In this document: in pieces, positions 8,227-17,247 of the stretch | How positions within the stretch are numbered: the stretch's first letter is position 1 | How the letters are laid out: every line of letters begins with the position of its first letter | Source: Flavobacterium circumlabens | GTDB lineage: Bacteria > Bacteroidota > Bacteroidia > Flavobacteriales > Flavobacteriaceae | Length of the DNA: 64,000 bases | Direction of reading: 5' to 3' | Assembly (NCBI RefSeq): GCF_004345565.1 | Contig: NZ_SLWA01000002.1 | Span: 186,001 to 250,000, forward strand | Translations under genes and position numbers: made by a program | Notes under the pieces: model-generated | Database searches by the model: none | What the model was told of the DNA's origin: nothing | What the model saw: only the letters and a program-made list of their open reading frames with translations

Positions 8227-9924
8227 ATGGTTAATATAAATAGTGGAGGGGTTGAATCCAACTCCTATGATGCAATTGTAATTGGCTCTGGTATCACTGG
8301 AGGCTGGGCAGCGAAGGAATTGTGTGAGCAAGGTTTAAAAACACTGGTGATTGAAAGAGGAAGAATGGTAGAACATATTAAAGATTATCCAACTGCTCTG
8401 TTAAATCCGTGGGAATTTGAAAATAGAAACAATTTAACTTTAAAACAGAAACAAGAAAATCCCATTTTAAGCCGCTGTTATGCTTATGAAGAAGCCACAG
8501 ACCACTTCTTTGTAAAAGATGATTATCATCCTTATATTCAAAAAAGACCATTTAACTGGATCAAAGGATATCAGGTAGGGGGAAAATCCCTTATGTGGGC
8601 AAGATGGACTCAGCGTTGGGGAGTGACTGATTTTGAGGCAAATGCCAAAGAAGGAATTGCTGTCGATTGGCCAATCCGATACGATGATTTAGCTCCCTGG
8701 TATAGTTATGTAGAGCGTTTTGCTGGCATCAGCGGCAATAGAGATGGACTTGCTCAAATTCCGGATGGAGAATTTCTTCCTCCAATGGACATGAATTGTA
8801 TAGAAACGCATTTGCAAAAAAGTTTAAAATCTAATTATAATAACAGGCATCTGGTAATTTCCAGAACTGCAAACCTCTCCCAGGCTTTGTCAGGAAGAGG
8901 GCCATGCCAATACAGAAATCTTTGCTTTAGAGGATGTCCTTTTGGCGGATATTTCAGTAGTAATTCTACTACCATACCTGCAGCTGAAAAAACAGGAAAC
9001 CTGAGTATGCTTACTAATGCTGTTGTACATTCCATTATTTACGATGAAGACAAACAGAAAGCCAAAGGTGTTAGAGTAATAAATGCGTTAACCAATGAAG
9101 TTACAGAATATTTTGCAAAAATAGTTTTTGTTAATGCTGGTACACTTAATTCTACATTAATACTAATGAATTCGACATCTTCTCGCTTTCCTAACGGGAT
9201 GGGGAATGATAGTGGTGAGCTTGGTCATAATTTAATGGATCATAATTACAATGGGAGAATAAGTGGCGAATATCATGGCTATGAAGATCAATATTATGCA
9301 GGGCGTAAACCAACGGGAAGCTATTTGGCCAGATTCAGAAATTTCGGAAATGACAAACAAAAAGATTTTTTGCGAGGATACGCATTTGCCTGTAATGGTT
9401 CAAGAGAAATAAAAGATGATAAAGGAGTTTCGTTTGGGGCTGATTTAAAGAACACTTTGACAGAACCCGGGGTATGGAAAATGGGTTTGGTAAGTATGGG
9501 AGAATGTTTGCCTTCACATGAAAACAAGATTAGTTTAAGCAAAGATAAAAAAGATCGATGGGGAATACCTTTATTAGAAATTGACGCATCATTTGGTGAA
9601 AACGAAAAAAATATGATGAAGGATATTCTCAAAAGCGGTGCAGAGATGCTGGATAAAGCAGGCTTTATAAACATAGAGGCTTTTGATACCAATGATGCAA
9701 TGGGCTTAGGGATACATGAAATGGGGACAGCCAGAATGGGACATTCTTCCAAAACATCAGTACTCAACAAACATAATCAGGTATGGGGAGCAGAGAATGT
9801 TTTTGTTACAGATGGATCTTGTATGACCTCTGGTTCCTGTCAAAACCCTTCACTCACTTATATGGCAATAACCGCTAGAGCTGCGCATTATGCTGTCGAA
9901 GAATTAAAAAAAAACAACCTGTAA
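8227..9924 (+). CDS. GMC oxidoreductase, large FAD subunit of a sugar dehydrogenase
   Basis: 565 residues. The FAD-binding Rossmann motif is I-G-S-G-I-T-G-G near residues 18-25 with E-R-G at the end of the next strand. The C-terminal GMC signature H-E-M-G-T-A-R-M-G-H contains the active-site histidine, and the chain closes with C-Q-N-P-S-L-T-Y-M-A. No signal peptide is visible. Proteins of this kind pair with a gluconate-2-dehydrogenase subunit-3-like protein and can be co-exported with it. The downstream gene at 10037 is exactly that partner. Likely role: membrane- or periplasm-linked oxidation of a sugar or glycoside hydroxyl. Confidence 0.88.
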   Translation: MVNINSGGVESNSYDAIVIGSGITGGWAAKELCEQGLKTLVIERGRMVEHIKDYPTALLNPWEFENRNNLTLKQKQENPILSRCYAYEEATDHFFVKDDYHPYIQKRPFNWIKGYQVGGKSLMWARWTQRWGVTDFEANAKEGIAVDWPIRYDDLAPWYSYVERFAGISGNRDGLAQIPDGEFLPPMDMNCIETHLQKSLKSNYNNRHLVISRTANLSQALSGRGPCQYRNLCFRGCPFGGYFSSNSTTIPAAEKTGNLSMLTNAVVHSIIYDEDKQKAKGVRVINALTNEVTEYFAKIVFVNAGTLNSTLILMNSTSSRFPNGMGNDSGELGHNLMDHNYNGRISGEYHGYEDQYYAGRKPTGSYLARFRNFGNDKQKDFLRGYAFACNGSREIKDDKGVSFGADLKNTLTEPGVWKMGLVSMGECLPSHENKISLSKDKKDRWGIPLLEIDASFGENEKNMMKDILKSGAEMLDKAGFINIEAFDTNDAMGLGIHEMGTARMGHSSKTSVLNKHNQVWGAENVFVTDGSCMTSGSCQNPSLTYMAITARAAHYAVEELKKNNL

Positions 9925-9933
9925 TTAGGTAAG

Positions 9934-9970
9934 AAGGATTCATTTTTTTTATAAAAAAATGTTCATCCTT
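9934..9970 (+). terminator. Possible weak terminator or attenuator hairpin
   Basis: The two arms read A-A-G-G-A-T ... A-T-C-C-T-T with T/A-rich inner pairing and two small mismatches, followed by a run of T. It sits between the GMC large-subunit gene and its small-subunit gene, where it could lower small-subunit expression. The stem is mostly A-T pairs, so the call is weak. Confidence 0.3.
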
Positions 9971-10036
9971 TTTCATTTAGTGGGTAGCATGTTTTTTTAA
10001 CCCAACCAAGGAAACAATAGTTAAAGAGATTGACAT

Positions 10037-10609
10037 ATGAAAAGAAGAGAAGCAATAAAAAATCTGATGCTTTTTACAGGAGGGACTATTTTATTTTCCG
10101 CTGGTTTATTGGCAGGATGTAATTCACCAGCAGGAAGAACCTTTATCTCAAAACAAGACATTTACTTTTTGGATGAAATTGGTGAAACTATTATCCCTAC
10201 TACAGCTAGATGTGGAGGAGCAAAAGCTGCTAAAATTGGTTTGTATATGAAAATGATGGTAAACAAATGTATTACTAATGAGGAAAGACTGATTTTTTTA
10301 GAAGGATTAAAAAAAATTGAAGATGCTGCTGTTGAAAAGTATAGAGTTGAATTTTTATCTATGAATTCTGACCAGAAGAAAGAGCTTTTTTTAAATATTC
10401 AGTTGGAAGCTGAAAAATATAAAAAAGAGAATACGAGTAAGCCCTCAGCACCTATCCATTATTTTCAATTGTTGAAAGATTTAATAGTAAAAGGTTATTT
10501 CACTTCCGAAATAGGAGCTACTGAGGCACGTCGTTATGAAGCCATACCAACGAGATATATTGGATGTATAAATTATAAAAAAGGGGATAGGGTCTGGGCT
10601 ACAAGTTAA
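10037..10609 (+). CDS. Gluconate 2-dehydrogenase subunit 3 family protein
   Basis: 190 residues. The start M-K-R-R-E-A-I-K is followed by a hydrophobic segment ending L-L-A-G-C, which combines a twin-arginine signal with a lipobox-like Cys near residue 28. The mature part has the subunit-3 pattern F-L-D-E-I-G-E-T-I-I-P-T-T followed by G-A-K-A-A-K-I-G. In the family this small subunit escorts the folded FAD subunit through the Tat pathway. The GMC gene lies directly upstream (112 bp), so the two probably form one periplasm-facing sugar dehydrogenase complex. Confidence 0.87.
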   Translation: MKRREAIKNLMLFTGGTILFSAGLLAGCNSPAGRTFISKQDIYFLDEIGETIIPTTARCGGAKAAKIGLYMKMMVNKCITNEERLIFLEGLKKIEDAAVEKYRVEFLSMNSDQKKELFLNIQLEAEKYKKENTSKPSAPIHYFQLLKDLIVKGYFTSEIGATEARRYEAIPTRYIGCINYKKGDRVWATS

Positions 10610-10736
10610 TGTTTTGCTTTCATAATAAATATTGAGTACTATATTTTGAAACTATTTTTTCAAATATTCTTCACTTGATCAGGATAGTAAAGAGATAAAA
10701 AAAATAGGCCAATAATTAAATTTAAAATACAATTTT

Positions 10737-11163
10737 ATGCAAATTAAATTTTTTTGTCCACGCTGGGGTTCGGAGTCACTTTCATGGGTTGATTTCTGTT
10801 CAAAAGTAAAAAAGGCTGGATATGATGGTGTGGAATCTCCTGTTTCTTTGGATGAGCAGGAAAAAAAGGAAATGAAAACTGCCATCGAAAGAACTCCATA
10901 TTCATTCAAGAGTAGGGCATTGCCAACAAGTAGCACAAGTCTCTGATCCAAGAGCGAAAGCATGGACAAATGAACTGGAAACTCACTTAAATTGGTGGCA
11001 TCAAATTATTGTAAAAAGAGCCGCTTAAAAAGCTAATTTATTAACCATTACGCCCAAATTTGGGCCTTATCCTTATATGCCGGCTCTTCCGCTTACTAAT
11101 ATGCCAATTGCCTATCAATGGGATATTAATCTTTACATGATGAATTTATTAAAAGACAGATAG
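10737..11163 (+). pseudogene. Decayed sugar phosphate isomerase/epimerase gene
   Basis: Codons from 10737 read as the first ~50 residues of a sugar phosphate isomerase (F-F-C-P-R-W-G-S-E-S then A-G-Y-D-G-V-E-S). Near 10890 the homologous reading jumps frame and resumes far downstream in the protein: H-I-H-S-R-V-G-H, V-S-D-P-R-A-K-A-W, then L-T-I-T-P-K-F-G-P-Y-P-Y-M up to a stop at 11161-11163. An additional in-frame TAA lies at 11026-11028. Relatives are about 280 residues and only about 140 codons remain, so a large internal deletion plus a stop have inactivated it. It trails the oxidation cassette and was probably its last member. It is different from the isomerase-like gene at 6045. Confidence 0.8.
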
Positions 11164-11259
11164 CGGGCTTATGTATAATGGACAGTTAAATTATAAAGCA
11201 CTTAATAATTACTCAGCATTATCTTATATAAATATTTTAACTAATTAAATTACATAACA

Positions 11260-12459
11260 TTGAAAACATCAATTATAAAATATCTTTTTCTTGTGCCATT
11301 TTTATTTATACGTATTCCAATTTTTGCTCAGACAAAAATTGATGTAGAGAAAGAATTTCACGATGCAGCCTTGCAATATGAAGGAATATTAAGAACTCAT
11401 CCAGATATCGCGAAATTTCCTCAATCTTATAGTCATGACGGTAAAATTATGGATAGATCCGCTGATTGGTGGTGTAGTGGTTTCTTCGGCGGTTCCCTTT
11501 GGTATTTGTTTGATTATAACAGAGAAACAAAATGGAGAAATGAAGCTTATAAATGGACTATGGCTGTTGAAAGCGAAAAAAACAATACAACTACGCATGA
11601 TTTAGGATTTATGTTATACTGTCCCTTTGGAAATGGGTACCGTATAACTCATGACCCTGCCTTTAAATCGGTGATGTTAACTGGCGCAGCTTCTTTGGCA
11701 AGCCGATTTAATTATGATTATGGGGTTATCAAATCTTGGGATGAGTGGAAAGGGTACGATTATCCAGTGATTATCGATAATATGATGAATTTGGAATTCT
11801 TATTATGGGCTGCAAAAGCATCAGGGAATAAGAAATTTTATAACATTTCTGTTTCTCATGCTGATAAAACTATGAAGAATCATTTTCGTAAAGATTATAG
11901 TAGTTATCATGTAGTGTGCTATGGAAAAGATAACAAAGTGTTGAAACAAGGTACTCATCAAGGCTATGCAGATGGTTCTGCTTGGAGCCGCGGACAGGGT
12001 TGGGGTTTATATGGCTACACCGTAATGTATCGAGAAACTGGAGATAAAAAATACTTGAAACAAGCAGAGCATATTGCCCAATATATACTCAATCATGCTA
12101 ATCTTCCTGAAGATAAAATTCCTTATTGGGATTTTAATGATCCGGCTATCCCAAATACAGAAAGGGATGTTTCAGCTGGAGCTGTAATCTCATCAGCATT
12201 ATTTGAATTAAGTCAATATAGCAACAAACATAGTAAAGAATATAAGGACGCTGCCACAACAATGTTAAGCAGTTTGACAAGTCCAAAATACAAAGCTGAA
12301 ATTGGAACAAACGGTAATTTTTTACTGAAGAACAGCGTGGGATCTAAACCACATCAATCGGAAGTGGATGTACCATTAGTGTATGCTGATTACTATTATC
12401 TTGAAGCATTGTTGCGGTACGATAAGTTGATGAAGATAGGAAAGTTAGATCTAAACTAA
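11260..12459 (+). CDS. GH88 unsaturated glucuronyl/galacturonyl hydrolase
   Basis: 399 residues; the start is a TTG at 11260, chosen because it is followed at once by a signal peptide ending P-I-F-A-Q. The catalytic pair of GH88 is seen as Asp114 in T-H-D-L-G-F and Asp173 in I-I-D-N-M-M-N. The spacing of 59 is close to that of the well-known Bacillus enzyme. The conserved G-Y-A-D-G-S-A-W-S-R-G-Q-G-W-G block follows. The enzyme hydrates the 4,5-unsaturated uronate at the non-reducing end of lyase products, releasing 5-keto-4-deoxyuronate. That product is the substrate of the KduI encoded at 27070. Its presence implies an upstream polysaccharide lyase, possibly one of the lectin/lyase-fold proteins. 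Confidence 0.92.
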   Translation: MKTSIIKYLFLVPFLFIRIPIFAQTKIDVEKEFHDAALQYEGILRTHPDIAKFPQSYSHDGKIMDRSADWWCSGFFGGSLWYLFDYNRETKWRNEAYKWTMAVESEKNNTTTHDLGFMLYCPFGNGYRITHDPAFKSVMLTGAASLASRFNYDYGVIKSWDEWKGYDYPVIIDNMMNLEFLLWAAKASGNKKFYNISVSHADKTMKNHFRKDYSSYHVVCYGKDNKVLKQGTHQGYADGSAWSRGQGWGLYGYTVMYRETGDKKYLKQAEHIAQYILNHANLPEDKIPYWDFNDPAIPNTERDVSAGAVISSALFELSQYSNKHSKEYKDAATTMLSSLTSPKYKAEIGTNGNFLLKNSVGSKPHQSEVDVPLVYADYYYLEALLRYDKLMKIGKLDLN

Positions 12460-12974
12460 GATAGATTTCTTTTGAGCAATCCGTTAGGTAAACGATTATT
12501 TACGAATTATCACTAAGCATTTTACCAATTTTTTTACATGTTAATAGAAATAAACTATCTAAACATATGATTAATTTTCCATTTGTTAATTTCTATTTTT
12601 TTTTTGTAATATCTAAATATTCAAAAAAACCGTACTATTCTTTTACAAATCGTTACATACTATTTAGTCATGTATATATTTTTTTTGATTTTTTTATAAA
12701 CATGTACTCCTTGAGCAAAATTGAATTGTATTAATAGTAAGATTAATATGAATTAAAAATGCCTAAAGGCATAATAATGCTCTTACTATGCTTCAAAACT
12801 TTGATAAAGACCTTGGCAAAGGTTATTGAAAACGAAGGAACAATTTTTAAATATCTTCTTTTATTTCGAAAGGTAAAAAAAATTGCTGCGTCTAAACATA
12901 ATTATATTTCATATTGAGTCTATCATCCTGCTACAATAACTTAAAAAAGTCAATTAAAATTTAATACAAATTTC
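12460..12974. other. Intergenic region upstream of the GH3 gene
   Basis: 515 bp, very AT-rich, with long T-runs near 12660-12700. A short imperfect palindrome lies around 12810-12830 (ACCTT ... AAGGT). I found no ORF with protein-like composition. It probably carries the promoter and perhaps the HTCS binding site for the GH3 gene. Confidence 0.4.
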
Positions 12975-15617
12975 ATGTTCAAAAAACCTACCCTACTATT
13001 ACTTATTTTTATTGGTCATTGTTTTTTTGCGCAAATTTCTTTTGCACAAAATGAAAAAAACTATTTAAATCAAAAGTTAACTACTGAAGAGAGAGTGGAT
13101 GATTTAGTTTCTAAACTTACCCTAGATCAAAAAATAAAACTTTTACAATATAAAGGTTCATCTATAAAAACCAACGATTTGGATATACCAGCATATAATT
13201 GGTGGAACGAATGTTTGCATGGGGTTGCCAGAGCCGGAAGAGCAACAGTTTTTCCCCAAGCCATTGGATTGTCAGCAACATGGAATGCCCCTTTTATTGA
13301 AAAAGTAGCATCTGCAATTTCTGATGAGGCAAGAGCCAAATACGATCATTTCTCAGCACTTGATAAGAGGGGAATGTACCAAGGCTTGAATTTTTGGACA
13401 CCAAATATCAATATTTTTCGTGACCCAAGATGGGGTAGAGGTATGGAGACTTATGGGGAAGATCCTTTTTTAACTGGAACAATGGCGTCTTCATTTATTA
13501 AAGGGCTGCAAGGTAATGATCCTAACTATTTTAAAACCATTGCGACTGTTAAGCACTTTGTTGTGCATAGTGGTCCCGAACAAACCCGCCATCGTTTTAA
13601 TGCGGAAGTGACTAACCTTGATTTTTTTGAAACCTATACTCCAGCCTTCAAAATAGCCATTCAAGATGCAGGAGTTTATTCCTTAATGTGTGCCTATAAT
13701 AGTTTCAGGGGTGAGCCATGCTGCGGAAGTTCTTACCTATTAGAGGATATTCTTCGCAAGAGATGGGGTTTCAACGGATTTATTGTAACGGATTGTGGAG
13801 CTGTAGATGATTTTTTTAAAGATGGTACTCACGAGATAGTTCACACGCCAGAAGAAGCTTCGGCTTTGGCAATCAAAGCAGGAGTAAGTTTAGAGTGTGG
13901 TGATATTTTCAACGCTTTGGATAAGGCTGTAGAAAAGAAATTAGTGACAGAAGCGGAGTTGGATATTGTTATAAAGCGTTTGTTTGCCGCAAGGTTTAGA
14001 TTAGGAATGTTTGATAAAAAAGGGGACAATCCGTTTGATAATATTCCTTATAGTGTTGTAGAAAGCACAAAACATCAAGAACTTTCTCTACAAGCTGCGA
14101 GAGAGTCAATAGTATTACTTAAAAACGGCAATGCTTTTTTACCTTTAAACAAGAGTGTTAAAACAATTGCTGTTATTGGTCCAAATTCAAATGATGAAGA
14201 AGTAATGCTGGCTAATTATAATGGATTTCCGACAACTATCATTACTCCCTTGCAAGGTATTAAGAATAAAATTCCAAAGGCAAAAGTGTTGTATGCCAGA
14301 GGATCTGCCCATGCAGAAGGAGCACCATCATTGGAAATTATTACACCAGCAAATTTTTTTCAGGATGCTTCCGGTTTAGAGCCGGGTTTACATGCCAAAT
14401 ATTATAATAACATTAGCTATAAAGGTGAACCAGTAATTTCCAGAGTTGATGAAAAAATTGATTTTAATTGGATGGATAATTCCCCAATTAAAAACTTAAA
14501 TGAAGAAGATTTTTCTGCAAAGTGGTCTGGATATATTAAAATCCCTGTCAGCGGAGAAATCAATTTTAATATGTTTGGTGCCGAGGAATATGAACTTTTA
14601 ATTGACGGTAAAAGCCAATTTTCTTTTTCAAGTATTTATAGCCCTGGTTACAAGTCAGTCAATTTAAATTTTAAAAAAGGCGAAATCCATAAAATAGATA
14701 TTAAGTATGCCAGTCGTGGTGCAAATGCGCAATTGAAATTGTCATGGGGCTTACCAGATCAAAACCTAAAACTAGAAGCTTTGAAAATTGCCCGACAGGC
14801 TGATGTGGTGATTATGTGTATGGGGCTTTCTCCGAGGTTAGAAGGGGAGGAAATGGATGTAAAATTAGATGGCTTTGATGGTGGTGACAGAACAGAAATA
14901 GTCTTGCCTAAGGTGCAACAAGATTTGATAAAAGAAGTGAAGGCTTTGGGAAAACCAGTCGTTTTAGTTTTGCTGAATGGTAGCGCATTAGGTTTGAAAT
15001 GGGAGGATGAAAATTTACCGGCCATAGTAGAGGCTTGGTATGGTGGACAAAAAGGTGGCGAAGCTATTGCGGATGTTCTTTTCGGTGATTATAATCCTTC
15101 AGGAAAATTACCAGTTACATTCTACGCATCGGTAGATGATTTGCCTGCTTTTGATAACTACGATATGAAAGGCAGAACCTATAAATATTATCAAGGAACA
15201 CCAGTTTACAAATTTGGTTACGGATTGAGTTATACGAAATTCTCTTATGATAAATTAATAACTAAAGAAGTCTTTGGCATAAACGAAGAAATAAATTTGT
15301 CCGTAGATGTTGAAAATATTGGAGAAAGAGAAGGTGATGAAGTCGTGCAGGTTTATTTAAAGCATTTAGATTCAAAAGTTGCTGTTCCGTTAATTTCATT
15401 AAAAGCATTCCAAAAAATTCATTTGAACAAAGGAGAGAAAAAAACGATTTCATTTACTCTTAAACCGTCTGATTTTTCGGTGATTGTAGAGAATGGAGAT
15501 GCAGTTGTCAATCCCGGTAAATTTGAAGTTTTCTTAGGAGGTGGTCAACCTAATGGAAAGAATTCAAGTGTACTTAGTAAGGAAATTGAATTAAAAAAAG
15601 AGCCCAAAAGTTTTTAA
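12975..15617 (+). CDS. GH3 beta-glycosidase (glucosidase/xylosidase type) with PA14 insert
   Basis: 880 residues with a signal peptide ending I-S-F-A-Q. The GH3 N-terminal TIM barrel carries the nucleophile in V-T-D-C-G-A (Asp273) and the K-H-F-V-V-H motif. The second GH3 domain (from about 375) is interrupted at about 465-600 by a PA14 domain (G-L-H-A-K-Y-Y-N-N start, D-F-S-A-K-W-S-G-Y-I core). A C-terminal fibronectin-III-like domain follows (about 770-870). This layout is common in Bacteroidota enzymes that trim xylo- or gluco-oligosaccharides. Together with GH10 and GH88 it would finish the oligosaccharides in the periplasm or at the surface. Confidence 0.93.
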   Translation: MFKKPTLLLLIFIGHCFFAQISFAQNEKNYLNQKLTTEERVDDLVSKLTLDQKIKLLQYKGSSIKTNDLDIPAYNWWNECLHGVARAGRATVFPQAIGLSATWNAPFIEKVASAISDEARAKYDHFSALDKRGMYQGLNFWTPNINIFRDPRWGRGMETYGEDPFLTGTMASSFIKGLQGNDPNYFKTIATVKHFVVHSGPEQTRHRFNAEVTNLDFFETYTPAFKIAIQDAGVYSLMCAYNSFRGEPCCGSSYLLEDILRKRWGFNGFIVTDCGAVDDFFKDGTHEIVHTPEEASALAIKAGVSLECGDIFNALDKAVEKKLVTEAELDIVIKRLFAARFRLGMFDKKGDNPFDNIPYSVVESTKHQELSLQAARESIVLLKNGNAFLPLNKSVKTIAVIGPNSNDEEVMLANYNGFPTTIITPLQGIKNKIPKAKVLYARGSAHAEGAPSLEIITPANFFQDASGLEPGLHAKYYNNISYKGEPVISRVDEKIDFNWMDNSPIKNLNEEDFSAKWSGYIKIPVSGEINFNMFGAEEYELLIDGKSQFSFSSIYSPGYKSVNLNFKKGEIHKIDIKYASRGANAQLKLSWGLPDQNLKLEALKIARQADVVIMCMGLSPRLEGEEMDVKLDGFDGGDRTEIVLPKVQQDLIKEVKALGKPVVLVLLNGSALGLKWEDENLPAIVEAWYGGQKGGEAIADVLFGDYNPSGKLPVTFYASVDDLPAFDNYDMKGRTYKYYQGTPVYKFGYGLSYTKFSYDKLITKEVFGINEEINLSVDVENIGEREGDEVVQVYLKHLDSKVAVPLISLKAFQKIHLNKGEKKTISFTLKPSDFSVIVENGDAVVNPGKFEVFLGGGQPNGKNSSVLSKEIELKKEPKSF

Positions 15618-15753
15618 TAATCAGTATTTATAAATATCAAAAACAATTCTGATTAGACCTGTTTAATATTGATTGTTTTTGTATTGCATTAAAAGTTAGC
15701 TTGAAAATTATAAAGAATCATATTTAATCAAAAAATAAATGTTATAAATTGAA

Positions 15754-16710
15754 ATGAAAGAGTTACCAATATCCAAAATTTTTCTTTTGTTAATCCTTTG
15801 CTTGTTTATCAACCATGAAAATGCTCTTGGTCAAACACAAAAGGTGTGGCTAGATGCTGATACCGGCAATGAAACCGATGATGTTTATGCTATTGTGAGA
15901 TTGTTGAATGAACCATCCATAAATCTCATTGGGCTGAGTTCCGCACATTTTAATAATGCAGATCTGGTAGCTTTTGATAAATGGAATCAATATAGTGCAA
16001 ATGACATTAATACTGTGAAGATATCCCAGCAGTTGAATGAAGAAATTTTGAATTTAAGTGGTAAGTCAAATATCAGTCATCCCATAGGTGCTGATAGAGC
16101 TATGGGAAGGGCTTGGGGTGGCAGTCAACCTCGTAATTCAGAAGCTGCAAAACAGATTATTGCAGCTGTAAAAACACTTTTGCCAAAAGAAAAATTACAT
16201 ATAATATGCTTAGGGGCATTGACAAATATTGCATCGGCCATTGCTATTGATAGCACTATAGCAGATCATATTAAATGTTATTTGTTAGGAGCAAAATATA
16301 ATATTCAAGACGAATTTTGGGACAAAAATGAATTCAATATACGTAATGATTTAAATGCATTTGATTATTTGCTCAATACTCCTTCAGTGCAGCTGATTAT
16401 TATGCCTGTTACCACAGCTGAGCCTTTCAAATTTGAAAGGGATAAATTATATACACTGTTCAATGATAGTAATCCTGCTTTACAATATATGGCACAACGC
16501 TGGGCGGATACCAATCCAAACGATACAGTGAGAACTTTATGGGACGTTGCCTTGGTTGAGGCCTACTTAAACCCCGTGCACGCCACTATAAAAATGATAA
16601 AAACACCTCCAGAAAATGTTTCTCGTTCTATTGGAGTTTATATAAAATTTGATAATAAACAATTAATAAATAGTTATTTAAATTCTATTCAAATTTTAAA
16701 GAAAAGTTGA
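15754..16710 (+). CDS. Exported nucleoside hydrolase-fold (IU_nuc_hydro-like) protein
   Basis: 318 residues, signal peptide ending E-N-A-L-G-Q. The calcium-binding cluster of nucleoside hydrolases appears as D-A-D-T-G-N-E-T-D-D-V-Y-A-I, with two extra residues between the G and the Asp pair compared with the usual D-T-D-x-G-x-D-D. Further motifs are C-L-G-A-L-T-N-I-A and E-F-N-I-R-N-D, the latter matching the C-terminal catalytic Asp region. Family members cleave N-ribosides, but secreted relatives in glycan loci may act on other glycosides. The substrate is unknown. It lies 136 bp after the GH3 gene on the same strand. Confidence 0.75.
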   Translation: MKELPISKIFLLLILCLFINHENALGQTQKVWLDADTGNETDDVYAIVRLLNEPSINLIGLSSAHFNNADLVAFDKWNQYSANDINTVKISQQLNEEILNLSGKSNISHPIGADRAMGRAWGGSQPRNSEAAKQIIAAVKTLLPKEKLHIICLGALTNIASAIAIDSTIADHIKCYLLGAKYNIQDEFWDKNEFNIRNDLNAFDYLLNTPSVQLIIMPVTTAEPFKFERDKLYTLFNDSNPALQYMAQRWADTNPNDTVRTLWDVALVEAYLNPVHATIKMIKTPPENVSRSIGVYIKFDNKQLINSYLNSIQILKKS

Positions 16711-17247
16711 TGGACAAAATAATGCACTCTTAAGTTTTTCGGGTTAAATAGTCTGCAGTTTTAAAAAATAATTTAAAAATTGAAAGCGTTTTGTTTGCGG
16801 GTGTATATCGTAAAGTTTTTTACTTAATATACTTTTTGTTTTGCATCAATAGTTTTTAGGTGCAAAGAATACTATTATAAAAAATCCGACAGCAATGATA
16901 AAGCGTGCAGAATAGTTACTTTTTGGTCATTAAAAACACAAAGTTATTGCTTATAATCGTTCGCAATCAGAAGTGTTTACAAGAAAATTATCAATTTATT
17001 ATGTATTTCTGGTTTTGGCAGTTGAAGATTACCGAGTTTTTTTATTAATCAGAGCCAGGTTTGATTTTTTCAGCTAAAGACCGTTTAGGAGATAATCTTA
17101 AGTAAACATTAGTATAAACTAATTATCACCTTATAACAAACCAATGAAAAATGTAAATTCATTTTTTTTTGCGGTCTCAATTTTTAGCATTGTTTCATTT
17201 TAACGAGACAATCCTTAACTAATTACTAACCAATAATTTTTTGCAAA
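16711..17247. other. Intergenic, AT-rich, no gene seen
   Basis: 537 bp between the nucleoside hydrolase-like gene and the lipoprotein gene. No ORF of plausible composition and no strong repeat was found. The lipoprotein may be separately promoted from here. Confidence 0.4.

Noticed and set aside
9321..9770. 149-codon antisense frame inside the GMC gene
   Set aside because: The sense strand encodes a clear GMC oxidoreductase including the C-terminal H-x-x-G-T motif; the antisense frame is a mirror of it.
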